Source: Norana najaformis (taxonomy: Eukaryota > Annelida > Clitellata > Crassiclitellata > Hormogastridae). From it: a stretch of 64,000 bases of DNA. Made by a program: the position numbers and the translations under genes. Positions 12,596 to 25,865 of this stretch are shown here, piece after piece. Under the pieces are notes generated by a model. That model searched no databases. It saw only the letters and a program-made list of their open reading frames with translations, and was not told where the DNA came from. The stretch's first letter is position 1, and each line of letters opens with the position of its first letter. The stretch is taken from positions 5,681,950-5,745,949 of the forward strand of contig OZ029919.1 of assembly GCA_964023275.1 (NCBI GenBank), read 5' to 3'.

Positions 12596-13972
12596 ATATT
12601 TTTATTTTTTACTATAATCGTTTTGACGATCATTATTTTAGCCGAGGTACACCTGATATCTCGGGATCATTTATCATTATTATTGGTAGTAGTAGTTGTA
12701 GAAGTAGTAGTAGTAGCAGCAGCAGTAGTACAAGTGAAAAATGATCTGAAATGAGTTTTAAAAATCTGGTCATGATGACTTTATCTGTATTCTGCAAGTT
12801 TTGTGAATTCGCTTCTAAAAGTGATTTTAGGCACTTTGAGCTAAAGTCAACTCTGTGGTAATCTGTTAGTTCTTAAAACTGTTACTTGACTTCTTTAAAT
12901 AAATATGGTCGATATTGTGATTATTTGTAGAATCTCATAATCATTATATGGGATCTGTTAAATTGTGTGAAATTTCATTTTACGTTAATGATATACTGGT
13001 AAGACATAACGAATTAAGGCGTAATGAAGTTGGACGTAGTGAAGTAAGGCGTAAGAAAGCAAGGCTTACTGAAGTGTGGCTTACAAAGTCCGATGACTTA
13101 CAAAGCCAGAGTTATTGAAGTCAGTTTACATAGGTAACTGTACACTTTTTTTGTGTGGCGACCGTGTGGCCTCGATCCAGCTCATCTTTCAATGAATTCA
13201 TGCTTTCCACCGCTACCCGTTTGAATGGACGCCACACCATTTAAGTTCCTTATGTACCAACCCAGAGCTAGCATGCCTGAGATTGAAGTCTTTGAAATAA
13301 GGCACAATTGGGTTGTGAACCGGCATTCCCATGCTCAGAGGCACCATGACATACGCTCTTACCAGTGCAGTCAACTAGGCCAGTGTTGCCTTTGTTGATC
13401 TTTTGACTTCATTAGGCAGAATCAGTACAATAAGAATAGTTCACACGAAAGAATATAGGTACAATATTCTAAAATGGTGATCAGTATAGGATTGGAATCC
13501 TAAACTGATGTGGCAATTGGCAGCTAATGATCATGACATCGTAATTCCTGGATTTCTACAGCGCCCATCAAAAGCCACGCCACGGAGACCAGCCTATTCA
13601 CAGGTGTTCAGACAGTTCAAGCTGTTCAGACGGCCACGTTCAGTTTACGGTGAGTGTACTCATTTTCAGCTGAATTCGCTAGGGCCTCTACTGGAACAGA
13701 AATCTCCCACTTTGATTCGAGCTCTGGTGACTAAATGTGTAACAGAAATGGGGCCTTATCTAGATCTGTCATATCCGGTGCAGCCTAAATTTTAGGAGTA
13801 GTGCATTTTGTAGTAACTTCTACGTAAATAGGAAGACATCTCTGGCGAATTTAGAAAAGTCTCGGAAACACACGAGTGCTTCTCACGACGTATTATGCAG
13901 AATGTATGGCGCTATACCAGTTGAACTTCTGACTAGAAACGGAAGTGGTCTAAGGGCACCTTGTCGTCAGAC
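12596..13972. other. KAT14-NDUFB6 intergenic region
   Basis: No gene was seen. It holds a GTA/GCA microsatellite (about 12685-12730), an imperfect short tandem stretch of GTAATGAAG/GTAAGGCG type at 13000-13100, the LINE tail entered separately, and the presumed 5' UTR and promoter of NDUFB6. No TATA box was recognised near 13973. Confidence 0.6.
13540..13650 (-). mobile_element. L2-like LINE 3'-UTR fragment
   Basis: It shares GATTTCTACAGCGCCC, a CACGG/CGCGG stretch and a TTCACAGG block with 47975-48090. There the same sequence is the 3' UTR of a minus-strand LINE whose coding tail is still readable. A piece of the same UTR also occurs at about 15585-15650. Confidence 0.6.
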
Positions 13973-16900
13973 ATGGCGGACAAGGGGAGAGATTTGCGTT
14001 CGTTTGCGGAAAAGGACCGCGAAGCAATCGAAAAGTTTAATAAAAATCTTAAGCAAAGTCTCGACCGCGAGGCTAAGCTTATGAAGCATTTCGAATGGAG
14101 AGGAAACAAGCTGCCTCCGTTCAATATTGAACCTTTGCCCTACGAAAGACACAGGCTATCTCAATGGATGACAGACGAGGACCGTCAGTTGAGACGACAG
14201 TGGCTGAAGGACCAGGAGCTGGCTCCAACTGAACCTCGGCTTGTTCCTGAGCTCTACCCAAAGAACCCTATCAGAAGACTCCTGGCTGCTCCATGGGACT
14301 TTACCTTTAGGCTGCTCAAGCCGCTAATAGTGAGGACGGTTACTATGGCCTTTGGGGGTAGATTTCAAATGTTATGCGTTAACTCTTTCACTAAATGGCA
14401 GATTTGTATGTATTTGACACAAGTTTTTTGAAGTTGTAGATGTAGTTGCTCTGTAAGCATAGGTGATGCTGGTCTGATGTGTGTGTGTGTGCCGTGATTT
14501 CTGGCATGTCTGTAACATTTCCCAAAACATGTGAAGCTTCAAGCACGTACCTTATTTTGTCCACTACACAGTCTCTTCATGTGTTGGTCTTGTTTATCTC
14601 TTCCGTTCCTATAAGTGCACGTTTTTGTTATCAGGTGTTATTTTATGAGTTAAACAAATGCTGATAGGCAGTGCATTTTTTCCTTCTACTGCCTGCAACC
14701 ATCGTGTGCTCTGTACATCAAGTAAAACCACGTACTAAGGGTATGTCAGTTTTAAGTGATAAAGCGCAATATGCTGACCTGCTGGTACTGTAGCTGGCAG
14801 TTTGAAACAATTACCACATTTTTAACATATGATGCGCTTTGTTGAAGACTTTACTATCAAAACAGATCTTGAAAACTAACTGTGAATTATGTTTTTTTTA
14901 TGTTTAGGGTGAGAAAGCGGCTATGTCCGGACGATTTTATGTTCCTAAATTTGTCATCTCAGCATTGGTGATGTATGCAAGTTACTACCACCTGAAGTAC
15001 AATCCCAATGTAAGATGGTTCAGTTCTGTGCTTCTAGATGCTTACTTACTTGAATGAAATTTTCCAACTTTACTTGACTGACTGCATAGAGGGATGGTGC
15101 TGGAGTTGCTTACATTTTTTGGTGAATGACTGTTGAGTTTTTAAAAGCCGTATAATAATCACAATAAGAATAATAATGTATATTTATTGTTATTGGCTTT
15201 TGTTTCTTAAAAATGCTGCACAGATTTCACTGTTTGTTCCTTGTAAATCAGCTAAAAGAATTTATAACCAACAATGAGTAAACATTTGTGTGGCATTTCC
15301 AAGACCTTGAGGAAAGAAAAGGCCTGTAGTCATTCATCAAAACAGAAAACTGCAATATGCACAGTCTTCAAAATCGTCGTTGCTGCACTGTAAAAATTGT
15401 TTTTCGTGCATTGTAAAATGTTCTTTGTTGCACTGACAAACGTTCTTTGCTATCTGAGTTCTTCTCATAAATAAATAGGATTCTTAGTTCTGCTGATTAG
15501 CTGCATTAGCCGTCAAGGTATGTATGTGTGGGTCGGAATCAATGGAGGACGTCCACCAAGAGGGGGAGTGGAGGGTCAGTCGTGTCATGGGGACTAGCTT
15601 ATTCACAGGTGCTCAGTCAAAACAAAATTGCTAGGCAACAGGGTCAACCAACGAAATGCGAACAAATGTGGGGAAAGGGAGGAAGTTTATGCCCAATGCA
15701 GACTTCTGCATCTAGATCAGTCCTTAGTTATTCCAGTTCACAGTTCAGCCTGTGACTGAAAGACCAACTTCAGTCAGACACCAGACAGTTTGTACAGCAT
15801 TGGCTCTGACTGGAGTTTGTTTGCTGGACACAGCAGTGTCAAAGTACCCACCTTGTAGCACAGTTAGCCATGCACAATCAACAGGGCTGCCAAATCTCAG
15901 CCTTTTTACTCGGTTTGAGTTTGGACATCTGCAGAGGAGACTGGGGAGGGCCCAAAGTAGGTAATTTTGCAAATGTTCTGTATGAGTGACTCAGTGGTGA
16001 TTGGTACTATGCATCTCATTGGAGAATGGTCTGAGCCTACAGAGGAAGGAATTTCCCCTCCCTTCTATAAATTGTTTATAGCTAACCATTTGGAATTGTT
16101 ACTGGTATGTGATGGTTTAGCTTTGATTGTTTTGTTCCTTAGCGCTGGACTGATAAACATGGATGGAACATTTATTCCACCAAGCCAACACTCCTGCCTG
16201 TGAGATATAGCACTCTTCATATTTCTGTCTTAGTTTGTTGATTAGATTAAATTTTCATTATCTTCTGTAGACTGCCTGTAAAATAGATTTTTATCATTAA
16301 ATATGCAATATTAATAGTAATAAGACTAGTGGTTTAAAAGCACTTGAGGTTAGTATGGTTTAGTCGTAAATACTGCTGTTATTTTGTATCCTGTGGGTCT
16401 TGCCAAAAGGTTTATATTCAGTCTCTGTTGTTTGCATGTACTCCACACCCATAAGAATTTGTCAGTAGCATGTATGCATGTGTGTATGGTACATATTAAA
16501 GCACTTATACAGCAGATTTTGAGAATCTCTCAAAAGCATGCTTACTTGGCCATGAGTGAACCCATAAAAAACTGATTTTGATTGCAATTCTTCCTCAGGT
16601 TCTCTGCCCTCAGGCTGGTTCAAACGTTTGATGACTCCACCTCTCTGGGTGCCAAGCTTCTTCTTTCAGCATGCTGTATCCATCCATCATCATCCAGTTG
16701 GGCAGCATCTGTCTGGGTTTTCCTATGATCTTCCTCCCTCCATTCTGCCCTCATTGACGGTTCTCAAGAGTCTTGAGTTCCCCTCTCAGTATATGACCAA
16801 TCCATTTTCTCTGTCACCTCCTTATTGTGGCTATCGTAGATCTTTCTTCGCCAGCTCATTTCAGCACAGGCTTCTTTGTTGTGTGTTGTCAAATTAAAGT

Positions 16901-17048
16901 TGTATGTTTCATCATTTAAAATCGTGCTATTTTTGACTGGTAGGATGGAGTTGAAATGGCGCACAAGGATCACAATGACTTCTACGACAGAGGTTTCAAA
17001 AGTCGAAAGGTGCTTCTTGACCCGAAAAACTCTACAGCACCAAACTAA
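13973..17048 (+). CDS. NDUFB6: NDUFB6, mitochondrial complex I B17 subunit
   Basis: Exons 13973-14329, 14908-15009 and 16944-17048 (TAA) give 187 residues; all junctions are phase 0. The signature RRQWLKDQELAPTEPR matches the conserved RRxWLKDQEL block of NDUFB6. A single membrane segment follows (about residues 131-149, FVISALVMYASYYHLKYNPN), and the tail ends GFKSRKVLLDPKN. NDUFB6 is an accessory subunit in the membrane arm of NADH:ubiquinone oxidoreductase in the mitochondrial inner membrane. The human subunit has 128 residues; this one has about 65 more at the N terminus, rich in Lys, Glu and Arg. The ATG at 13973 is the first in frame; a start at 14168 would give a human-like length and cannot be excluded. 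Exon 1 ends at ATA|GTGAGG. Confidence 0.93.
15527..15970 (+). mobile_element. M1 MITE-like repeat, diverged copy (NDUFB6 intron 2)
   Basis: The internal sequence (GGGGAAAGGGAGGAAG, CCCAATGCAGACTTCTGCA, AAAGTACCCA, CCAAAGTAGGTA) aligns in order with the M1 elements at 25145-25542 and 53922-54323. A fragment of L2-like LINE 3' UTR (about 15585-15650) lies within it. The terminal inverted repeats are only weakly kept here. Confidence 0.6.
16605..16875 (-). mobile_element. LINE ORF2 C-terminal fragment
   Basis: Minus-strand translation, with frameshifts, gives a basic tail containing EGRMEGG-like and KPRQMLPNWMM-like stretches typical of the region after the reverse transcriptase of jockey/RTE-type non-LTR elements. 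No catalytic motif is left. It sits just before the last NDUFB6 exon and has no coding capacity. Confidence 0.5.
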
Positions 17049-17166
17049 TTTCTCGCAACATGGACATCCATCTTCTCATGTTTTAAGGATGTGAATTGTA
17101 AAACTGGCGGAAGCTGTTGTTTCGATTGTCTGTTTGATTTATGACAGAGTAGTTTGCTAAGGTATG

Positions 17167-17172
17167 AATAAA
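17167..17172 (+). terminator. NDUFB6: NDUFB6 polyadenylation signal
   Basis: AATAAA lies 119 bases after the NDUFB6 stop in an otherwise unremarkable 3' flank, and is the first such hexamer downstream. Confidence 0.7.
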
Positions 17173-17782
17173 GGAAGTTACTGCATCATCTAACAGCTTA
17201 CTGATTTTCCTATTCATCACTTCATTGGGGTTTCAATATCTTTAGGCATTTTGGTTGATGAGTAACTGAGTGACTGAGAATTGACTGGAATGTGAAGTTT
17301 TGCTTTAAAATGGTGGCATGAAAGACCAGGCAGAAGGCTAAGAATATAAAAGTGTGTAAGGCTTATACAGCAAGATATAGATGAACAATAAGTGTCAGGG
17401 TCTGTCTGATATGATCATGCCACTGGGTTGAGTTTGTATTTTCCCAGTTGAGTTTCCAGACTTGCTGAAATATGTTAGATGGGCATTAAACTTTTAAATT
17501 AGGATACTGCAAGGGTTTTTTGATGTGTGATTACCAGAAATGCTACTAGGAGAAATTTGGGACATTTATGAAACAGACAGAACATATTAAGGTAACATGA
17601 GAATCTACAAATATCATGCTGTCTCCCCAGCCTGACACTTGGATTTCGATCTGCACCAAAACCGACAACCTGGCTCTTGCAGACCTGGTTTAATATGTAG
17701 CTGGTCTGAAACACACGGCTTTTGTGTGGCACAGAAATTTTGCAGATTTTCATTTACCATTACACATCCACAAGATGATGAC

Positions 17783-17938
17783 AAATGTAGAGTAAAAGCT
17801 GAAGGCCTTGCGTTGTCAATCTGTCGCACTGTAGTGGTCAGAAAGAAATTCTAGAAATGAAAATGTAGAGTAAAAGCTGAAGGCCTTGCGTTGTCAATCT
17901 GTCGCACTGTAGTGGTCAGAAAGAAATTCTAGAAATGA
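17783..17938. repeat. 78-bp tandem duplication
   Basis: Two essentially identical 78-bp copies start with AAATGTAGAG at 17783 and 17861. The unit lies in the EndoU-1 3' flank. The matching flanks of EndoU-2 and EndoU-3 (about 27700-27790 and 56470-56560) carry one diverged copy, so the duplication is specific to this locus. Confidence 0.9.
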
Positions 17939-18232
17939 AAATGTAGAAGCCTGACCTTTTTTGCTTGAGTTTTAAGTGGCAGTAGTGACTGACAGCATTT
18001 TTTCCATGCATGCAACATTTTTGTGATGCATCTGAATTTTGTTCAACTTTGAAAAAAATTTCTTCAAAACTCGATGAGCTAAACTGGGCACAAATGAACA
18101 ACATCAACAGTTCATTGAAGATTTAATGAGTCTAGTGTTCAGCATCCAAGAGAGCGAAAACTATCTGACTTTCGGTGACATGTCCACCTGCATACAGTAA
18201 TTCTGCTGTTTTGTAACCTCCAAAGCGTACAG

Positions 18233-21200
18233 TTAGCAGTTGGGGTACGTAGATCCGATCGTTTTCAGTAGACCCGTCATGTCCCAGGCGGTCATCGTCA
18301 GCCGAATGCCTTCCAGTCGGATGGGGCAGTTGTTTCCTGTACGAGCCAGCAGACAGACCGTGGACAAAGCGATCTCTACTTCAGGGCTGGTTCGCATGAA
18401 TCCTCCGCTGATTGGCTTCGTGTGACCGAGCCACTGGAAGGTGAATGTTTCAATGGCCGGCTGAAATAGCAAGAAGTCAAGCCACTTACAGAACTTTCTT
18501 CAGAAAATTTGATTGTGTAAATCATTCTTTCATTCATTCAGATCATTCACAGCAGAGGCGCCCCAACCCAGCGTTGGCAAAAGAGAACAAATCCCACAGA
18601 TGTAAAATAATTTTAAATGAATATTCTGAATAAAGTAATACTGGGGCAAAACTGTAAAATGTGTGGTTTTAATAGGCCATAATGGCTCACTGAACATGCT
18701 GTGCTTGGTTGAGTTGCGCCGATGTGATTGAGTATCTTGGTTGAGTTTCGTCAAGCTAGATTCGGTTCACTGAGAAGAGGTAAGTTATCATTATCAGAAG
18801 GAAATAACACACTGCTGATGATGACGACGATGAAAGGTAAATTGGTGCATTTAGGTCAGTGGTCAGTTACGCAGCTGACTTCCTAATCTTCCAATGCAGA
18901 GCAGTGGTCTTGCTAGTAGGCCTATACTTGACCAATGCAACAAGACGGGCGAACTATAATTTACTGTCGGTCTGATCAGTTTTCCAGTGCAAAAGCTTGA
19001 AATTAATGCATACCAATAAACTGTGTGGAGACTTTACTGCATAACTTGCCTTTCCAGCGGTTGGGCCTTCTACCTAGAACAGCCACCCTCTCGATCGGCA
19101 TGTCCTAGGCAGGGATGCCACGTGCACTTTTCTCCAACACTTTTAAGACTCCTCTCTTGCTAGCCTAGTAGCGCCTCTCAGTTGATGTCTTGGAGGGGCA
19201 CTGTATAAATAAGCTGAATTAATGAATATTTGTTCTATGCTTCTATTTGTCTATATCTACACAATAGAAGCATGTCTGTTTAAACTTTGTTACCTACAAT
19301 GCATTTTGTACGTTGTATGCCTTCTGTACATTTTGGCGGGAAAGCCAACCTTATAAAAGATGTTTTGTGTAAGTTTGGCTCAGACTGGATTTTGGTTTTG
19401 GTACTGCATGACAGTTTTTTGAGAGGCTCTTTCAGTTAGTCATGTTTAAGTCTCCCTGTGTGGATGTCTTGTTTGGTTCTTCTGAAATGTTTTGCAGTTT
19501 TGATTCTTTTTGAGCCATTTTTCATCACCGTCTGTTGGTGGACATTGTGTTTTTTCTTCTTGAGAGACTGTTTGCTGGTTTTCTTGCCACCTGAGGTCAG
19601 TGTCTTGTTTCTATGTGAGTCATATTACGGGATGTAAATAGCTTAGGAAATAAAATATTTTAACCTACACTGATATATTCTTCTATATCCTTTGACAACT
19701 TGTAACAACACGTACACTCGGCTGATTATACTTATGGTGCTCACCACACAGCTGTTTATGGTCCCACCATAGATGAAGGTTCCCGCTTTTTCCTCATAGT
19801 ATGCCCGAACCCAGTTGTGAAATCCTTTCACCTTTCCCTCGTCAATCTCACCAACATTTGTGTGTTCGAAGCCACTGCTGTCCAGTGGTCCACCCGAGCG
19901 GGTGTAGAGCATAAACCAGTACTGACGAAGTTCCTCCTTGAATGCTGAGACTGACAATGATGCCAGACCTATGTGTAAATATACAAAAACAGCAGTTGCT
20001 CTTCATTCAGAGGCTCTGCTGGTCCAGTTTCTGTAACAGGAATTGTGCGTGTTACAGGCGGACTTGTATACACAGGACTCAGACGCTGTGTTGGATATTT
20101 GGGGCTGAGATATTTTTGAGCGACACATATCTTGCTGACTTCCGCTGTCCATATTCTGATTTACAGAGGGTAAAAGAAGTTGGAAAAAATTTATTCCTGC
20201 TTAAGGAATGTTGCCATTAATTACTGCTGCTGTGCTACTGTGCATTCTTGAAAGTACTGCCTGGAAACTGTAGACTAATTTTAGCCACAACGTCTATGAT
20301 TATAATTTTTGTACATTTTATGGGTTGCGATTTGATTACAATTTCACTTGAAGTGGTCATAGATTGATGCCTTGGGCATTATAATAATGGTGCTATAGAA
20401 GTCGTTAGATTTGATAACATTAGACATTCACAGTGTAGTAATACCACAGTCACTGTAGCTAATAGGCCAGACATTACTGTGGCCTTTTGAATTGGACATA
20501 CTGTAACTGGCAGCAAGCAGCAGTGATGTGCTTTGACACCAGGCAGCTTATGTCTACAAATATTCTAGCTCTTAGCAGACATTACTGTGATTACGTAAAC
20601 ACGGACATTAATCAACGGACCTTGTGAAAAGAGCCAATCGTGAGCGAGTTGGATGGGCCCGGTATTGAGGATTGCATCGAGGAAAACATTCTCCTCGTCG
20701 CGGCAGACCTGTCCGCACGACTCGGCTGTGCCAGTGAAAGCTTCGTAGTTGTTGAACAGAGCGATCATGTTGGCATAGGTTCCAGTCAAGGCCGCTTCAT
20801 TCACAAAGGTGAAGAGTCTGAAATTCGAATTTCACAAACTGTCCTATCTTCCAGGCTAATCAATCTGAAGTAAGAATTTCATAAATGTCATATGTTCCTT
20901 TGGCCTCGCTTATCAGTTTGAAATCAGAATGTCGTAATGATAGATCTTCCTTTGGCCAGGCTTTCCGTTATAGGCTATAACGTCAGCAACAAGGCAGCAA
21001 GGGTCTATAGGTCTTCCCCAGCCTAAAAGTTAGCCAGTGACAGACTCAGAAGTTCAGAGAAGAGGCAAAGCAAATCAAGCCGATTTTACCTTGCTGTGCG
21101 TTTGACAGGCAGAAAAAGTTTGCTTTTGACAACCTTTAGGTTTCCAGATTTTATGCTCTTTTTTAGTTTTTCAGAATTTAACGACTCTGTTATTTTCCAA

Positions 21201-22663
21201 GATATTTGGTTACCTTTATCGGCTTTTTCAAGATTTTTGATGACATTTTTGTTTAGTTTCTAGTATAGGCCTATAACAATGATCTTTTTAGTTTCCCAGT
21301 TTCATCAAGACACTTTTTACTTTACTGGTGTAGGTGTTTATTGGGCAACCATTACAGTTTTATGGGGCCAACTCACTGATGTGCTTCCAAAATAAAAAGG
21401 AACATCATTGGCGGGACTGGCCACCCTGTACTCTGCCCTTATTGTATGAGTAGAGTTAAAAGAAACGGAATACCGTTTGAACTGTGACGAGTTTCAGTGC
21501 AGGCATATTTCTAAAAGGCCTAATTGTCTTACTAGTCAATAAATTGTTTATAAAAGGCCTTTAACTAATTGGAAATTCCCACAAGACATTTAACAGTTTC
21601 GTTCATACATGATTCTGGTCACATTTTAAAAATTTAACTCAGACAATTTAGTATGAATATTCAGGAAGTGGAATCGATTCAGATGAGCCGGATTTGTTTG
21701 AACCGAGTTCCTCTTACCTTTGTCCAGTGACGTTGTACACAACATCGCTGTCTGCCATACGGTTGGCATCAGCTGCCCAGATCTGCTCAGTGATGACACG
21801 AATTTCCTCATCCGTTGCATACAGCACCGGATGCCCTGATTGAGCATGCATTCGTGTTAATGATGATAATAATGATAATAATGATGATGATGGTAATAAT
21901 AATAACAGCCGGATGGTCTTCAGGATGAGGCCTGATTTTCCAGAAATAACATTTTACCCCTTACTGCAATTTTTTGTTCCAAATGAATCATTCTTATCTC
22001 AGGTAACAGTAATAGTAATAAAGGGAAACTAATAGTATTAAAGGATCATACATATCTCAGGTAAAAATAGTGATTACTGCTAGCTTAATTTTTCAATTCA
22101 GAGGGTTCATTCCTACTCAGGTAAAACATAAAAACAATTTTGTGTTCAACTGCTGCTTTTGAATTAACCCTACGAATCTAAACAGTTGAGTAATAAAAAT
22201 AATAATGGTAAGACAATCAGTGTAATGTCACCAATCAAACTGTGAAATGACATATTGAAATTTAAGGTCTTTAGCTTTTACCTATTTTACATAATGCCAT
22301 TAACTTCTAATCTGCCTTATCTGCATATCTGAAGCGCAGCTGTGACCCATTCACTAAATACTCATTGCAGAAGCTGTTGAATAAGCATAATGAAAGGTTT
22401 AAAACAGATGTCATATATACATTAAAAATATATACCTAACAAAAAATAAGATCCAATGCAGAACTTAACACTCAAAAGATGTTTTCAAATTTAAAGGAGT
22501 GCATTGCTAACGTGAGGACCACACTGCAGCCTTCAGTAACAGTAAGTGTAATCGCAAATTTATATAGCGCCACTTCAAGTAAACTTATCGGAGATAAAGT
22601 TTATTTTCACATACCAGATGCGAAAGCAAACAAAAGAACGCTGCAGACGACCCAACAAAACAT
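18233..22663 (-). CDS. EndoU-1, secreted poly(U)-type endoribonuclease
   Basis: Five exons in transcript order: 22663-22615, 21835-21718, 20817-20621, 19968-19745, 18460-18233 (TAA); 271 residues, all phases consistent. It starts with a hydrophobic signal peptide (MFCWVVCSVLLFAFASG), then one EndoU (XendoU) domain: IWAADANRM, TYANMIALFNNY, SGFEH, GFHNW and TSPEVEIALSTVC. The two His (SGFEH and GFHNW) and a later Lys (HTKP) fit the His-His-Lys catalytic set of the family, which cleaves RNA at uridines using metal ions. The protein is expected to be secreted. An upstream in-frame ATG at 22717 would add 18 residues before the hydrophobic core; the TATA box position and the EndoU-2 comparison argue against it. 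The 3' flank is homologous to those of EndoU-2 and EndoU-3. Confidence 0.95.
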
Positions 22664-22724
22664 TGCTGCACCCAAGTATTGCCCAAGCAATTGACGAGAA
22701 GTGCAGAGCGACAGCATGTTGTTC

Positions 22725-22732
22725 TTTTTATA
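22725..22732 (-). promoter_or_regulatory. TATA box of EndoU-1
   Basis: Minus-strand TATAAAAA begins 69 bases upstream of the ATG at 22663 and only 15 bases upstream of the alternative ATG at 22717. Transcription normally starts 25-31 bases after a TATA box, here about 22705-22700, so the 22717 ATG would not be in the mRNA. EndoU-2 has the same box with identical 69-base spacing. Confidence 0.75.
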
Positions 22733-24422
22733 CTCGTCCAGCTTATCTGAAAGACGGCATCTTATCTCTGATATTAAACTACTGATAACGTGAAACGATG
22801 CAGATGTATTAATATTTTCTTTTTCAAACTCCCCTCGTCACAAAACAACTTTATTGTGTCAAGAAAATATGCAAAAAACAGCTGTCACTCTACTATAGGC
22901 AGTTATTGCAAAATAAATCGTTGAACGTATAGGCAAGTGCTCACTTCAACACAAGTTATAAAGAATAGTTTAAATGCGTATGAACCCAAAGCCGCAGCCG
23001 CCTTTTTTCCCTTGACAGCCTGTTTAATCAACAGCTCTTTATGGTAAAACCAAAGGCAAAGCAAAACGCCAAAATATTAAACCACTTTCAAGGTATTAAC
23101 TAAGGAGCCTCAAGCAAGACAATGCTTCTTCAGTAATGACTGAATGCCACAAGCTTCAACACACAACTCCAGTGCCATAAAATCGCATCTTCCAATCCAT
23201 TTTAACCACTCTATTGATATACTGTTCTTTTTGTAACTGCAAAACAATCTTTAAGTGCATAAACTACATAACATTAACTAAAGCACACAACTTGTTCTGT
23301 ATAGTTTAACTAATTACGTAACCAAGTTCATATTCCTAGGCAAATAAGTTGTAACAACTAACTCTACAAGATACAAAGCCAAAATCGCTAAGTTAACGTT
23401 ATGTCACGCTTTGCTCCTTTTTGCAAATAATTTCCAATCAAATCTGCACGAATCTATTGGGCCAAACTTTAGAAAAGTGAACTGTTCAGCCATCGGCCAC
23501 TTTCAGGACCTCTCCATTAATTAACTTAATGACGAATTAATTTAATTTCTGATATTTATCTGACCATCTGTGAAATACAATATCTTGTAGATATTTGTAG
23601 TTTGACCCCATACATGACTGGGAACAACTGAAGCCAAAACCTGGTAAAGAAATCAGTAATCAGGCCAAATATTTACTTTCAACAGGTGTTCACAATCAAA
23701 CTAAAACCCACGGGGGATGCAAGGCCTGGCATAGCGATTGAGACCTCGCTAATTAGTCTGGTCATCAACTGACAAGGTTACATTAAGCAATAGCTATATA
23801 CGCAGAAACACAGATCAATCATTACCTGTTATTTTAAAGACTAAAATAAAAACATAAATGCAAGGCCACTGTATTCACTACTGCTGGGCAAAGTCCAAAC
23901 CATGAAGTAGGCCTAAGCCAATAATACATGTTGCAGGCTGGCACACCACACCTTAATATCATAAGCTATAAAATATATATTTACGATAACATCTGCAAAG
24001 TAAAACTCGATTGGAAATATTCACTGAACATGTAAGATAATAAACCAGCAAATTACTTGAACAGGCAGGCATCACTATGAAATAAAAATTTAAAAAAATT
24101 AAAGTTTAAGAATTAGCATTTCAGTTACTAACAGAGTTTGGCAGTTGCATGCAAAAGCTTGAGTAAATATTTTGCCATTTCTAGACTCGTTTGCCATAAT
24201 ATGTAGTTCTTCGCTTTACAAACGCTCAGAAAAGACAGCTAGGGCAGTTAGTCACCAAAGCAACAAGAAGGTCATGTTCCTACAGAAGATCATGTTCCTA
24301 CAGACAATAGTACAAATTAAGATAAAAGAACAGACTATCAAAAACGATTTTCAAAATACAGATGTCAAAAGTAAGAAAGACACAAAGAGCAGCAAAGACA
24401 CCAAAAGTAACACAAAAGAAGA
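22733..24422. other. EndoU-1 upstream region, no gene seen
   Basis: AT-rich DNA with no convincing coding signal. A short tandem AAGGTCATGTTCCTACAGA-type duplication lies at about 24270-24305. The open frame at 24172-24462 is lysine/serine-rich low complexity without family features. Confidence 0.6.
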
Positions 24423-25144
24423 AGTTTATAAAATTACTACTTCCTTAAAATGCTGTCTCTAGAATCAACATCAAGTACTTGTTCTGATGAGGTAGAACAC
24501 GTCATGACAAGGTAGTGGTGTAACGACGTCCCATTCTAAAGGTGCATTTATTTGACTGTGTTATATGAGAATTAGCATTGCCACGAAGAATCTTATAGAA
24601 AGGCTCTGTGTATCTGTTAGATGGCAACTAGCATCATATTCAAGAACAGCCCTACTTGAATATATTTTGTGCTAAGTGACCTCTGTGGCAACACTACCAG
24701 CCACTGGCCTCTGCAAGCGGTGTCAAACCAAAATCTTGGGTTAAGGGTAGGTATGGTACGGTAATTGCACATTTAGTACAGAAAATCGTTGGGACAAGTA
24801 AAGGTCCAGAGGTTGAGACATCTTTTGGCTAAAGTGCAATACAGTGGCAGTCTACAACACAACAGTCTTTCCGTAAAAGTGAAATGGACTGGAAATAAAT
24901 CTTCATTTTCACACATGATTCAAATGCTGGATGCAGAGCAGAAAGGCATGCCTATCATAATGCATAAAAAATACTATGCAGTTGTGCTAATATCTTTCAT
25001 GCAAAAAGCTCTACAACAATTAGCACACTGAAAATAAGCCTGTAAATTGACTGAAACAACTTTCATGTACAAATATCCAACAACATGTTTATCATGTTTG
25101 CATCTAAAGTCGTAAGAATTGCCATGGGCAGAGTTGTTCTTTAA

Positions 25145-25542
25145 GGGGTCGTCCTTGTAGAAGTCCGGAAAGAGGGGCAGGGAGGGGTAACCCAAATGCG
25201 GACAAAGGGAAGAGGTTGTGCCCACTGCAGACGCCTGCACCTACATTTTGTACATAAAATTATATCAGTACAGCGCCTGTGCCTTAAACATGAACTTCGG
25301 TCAGTCTGTACTGCATTCGATCCAGTTAGCCCCTTTGTCGCACATGGCAGTATTAAAGTACCCAGCCCTGCAGCACAGTCAGCCCTGTAACATCAACAGG
25401 TAGCCTAATCTATGCATTAGCACTCCGCTGGACTGCCGACGTCCGCAAAGGTTATTGAGGAGGGTAATGGCAAATGCGGACAAGGGGAGGGAGGGATCCA
25501 AAGTAGGTATATTTTTGTTGACGTCCTTTAAGGATGACCCCA
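25145..25542. mobile_element. M1 MITE-like element, copy A
   Basis: Ends GGGGTCGTCCTTGTAGAAGT and, reversed, GGGGTCATCCTTAAAGGACG form imperfect terminal inverted repeats. A TTAA precedes the left end. The inside holds two further CAAATGCGGACAA motifs in inverted context and no coding sequence. A paralogue lies at 53922-54323 and a diverged copy at 15527-15970. The superfamily cannot be fixed from the ends alone. Confidence 0.65.
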
Positions 25543-25865
25543 AAACAATTCTTTTCTCAAGAAAATTAGCCTTGAGAATTTCACTTGCAAGACAATACAG
25601 AAATTGCACAATGATCATTGGAATAAAACAAATTGATACCACTCTTTAAAACAGAAGAAATTATCGCATCCGAACCACATCAGAACATTTACTGCACGGA
25701 TTCCATATTTGCTACAGTTCATTTTTGTCTTATCTGGAAACTGTCTTCCTAAATATTACTCAGCAAAATCATATACAAATTTTTAAATAATACTGAAATT
25801 CCATAAAATTATGAAAATTTACCCATTTCCAGTATCAATTCAATATCAACATCAGTTCATGTTTA

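Noticed and set aside
13961-13972. Earlier NDUFB6 start
   Set aside because: The codon is TTG; the first ATG in frame is 13973.
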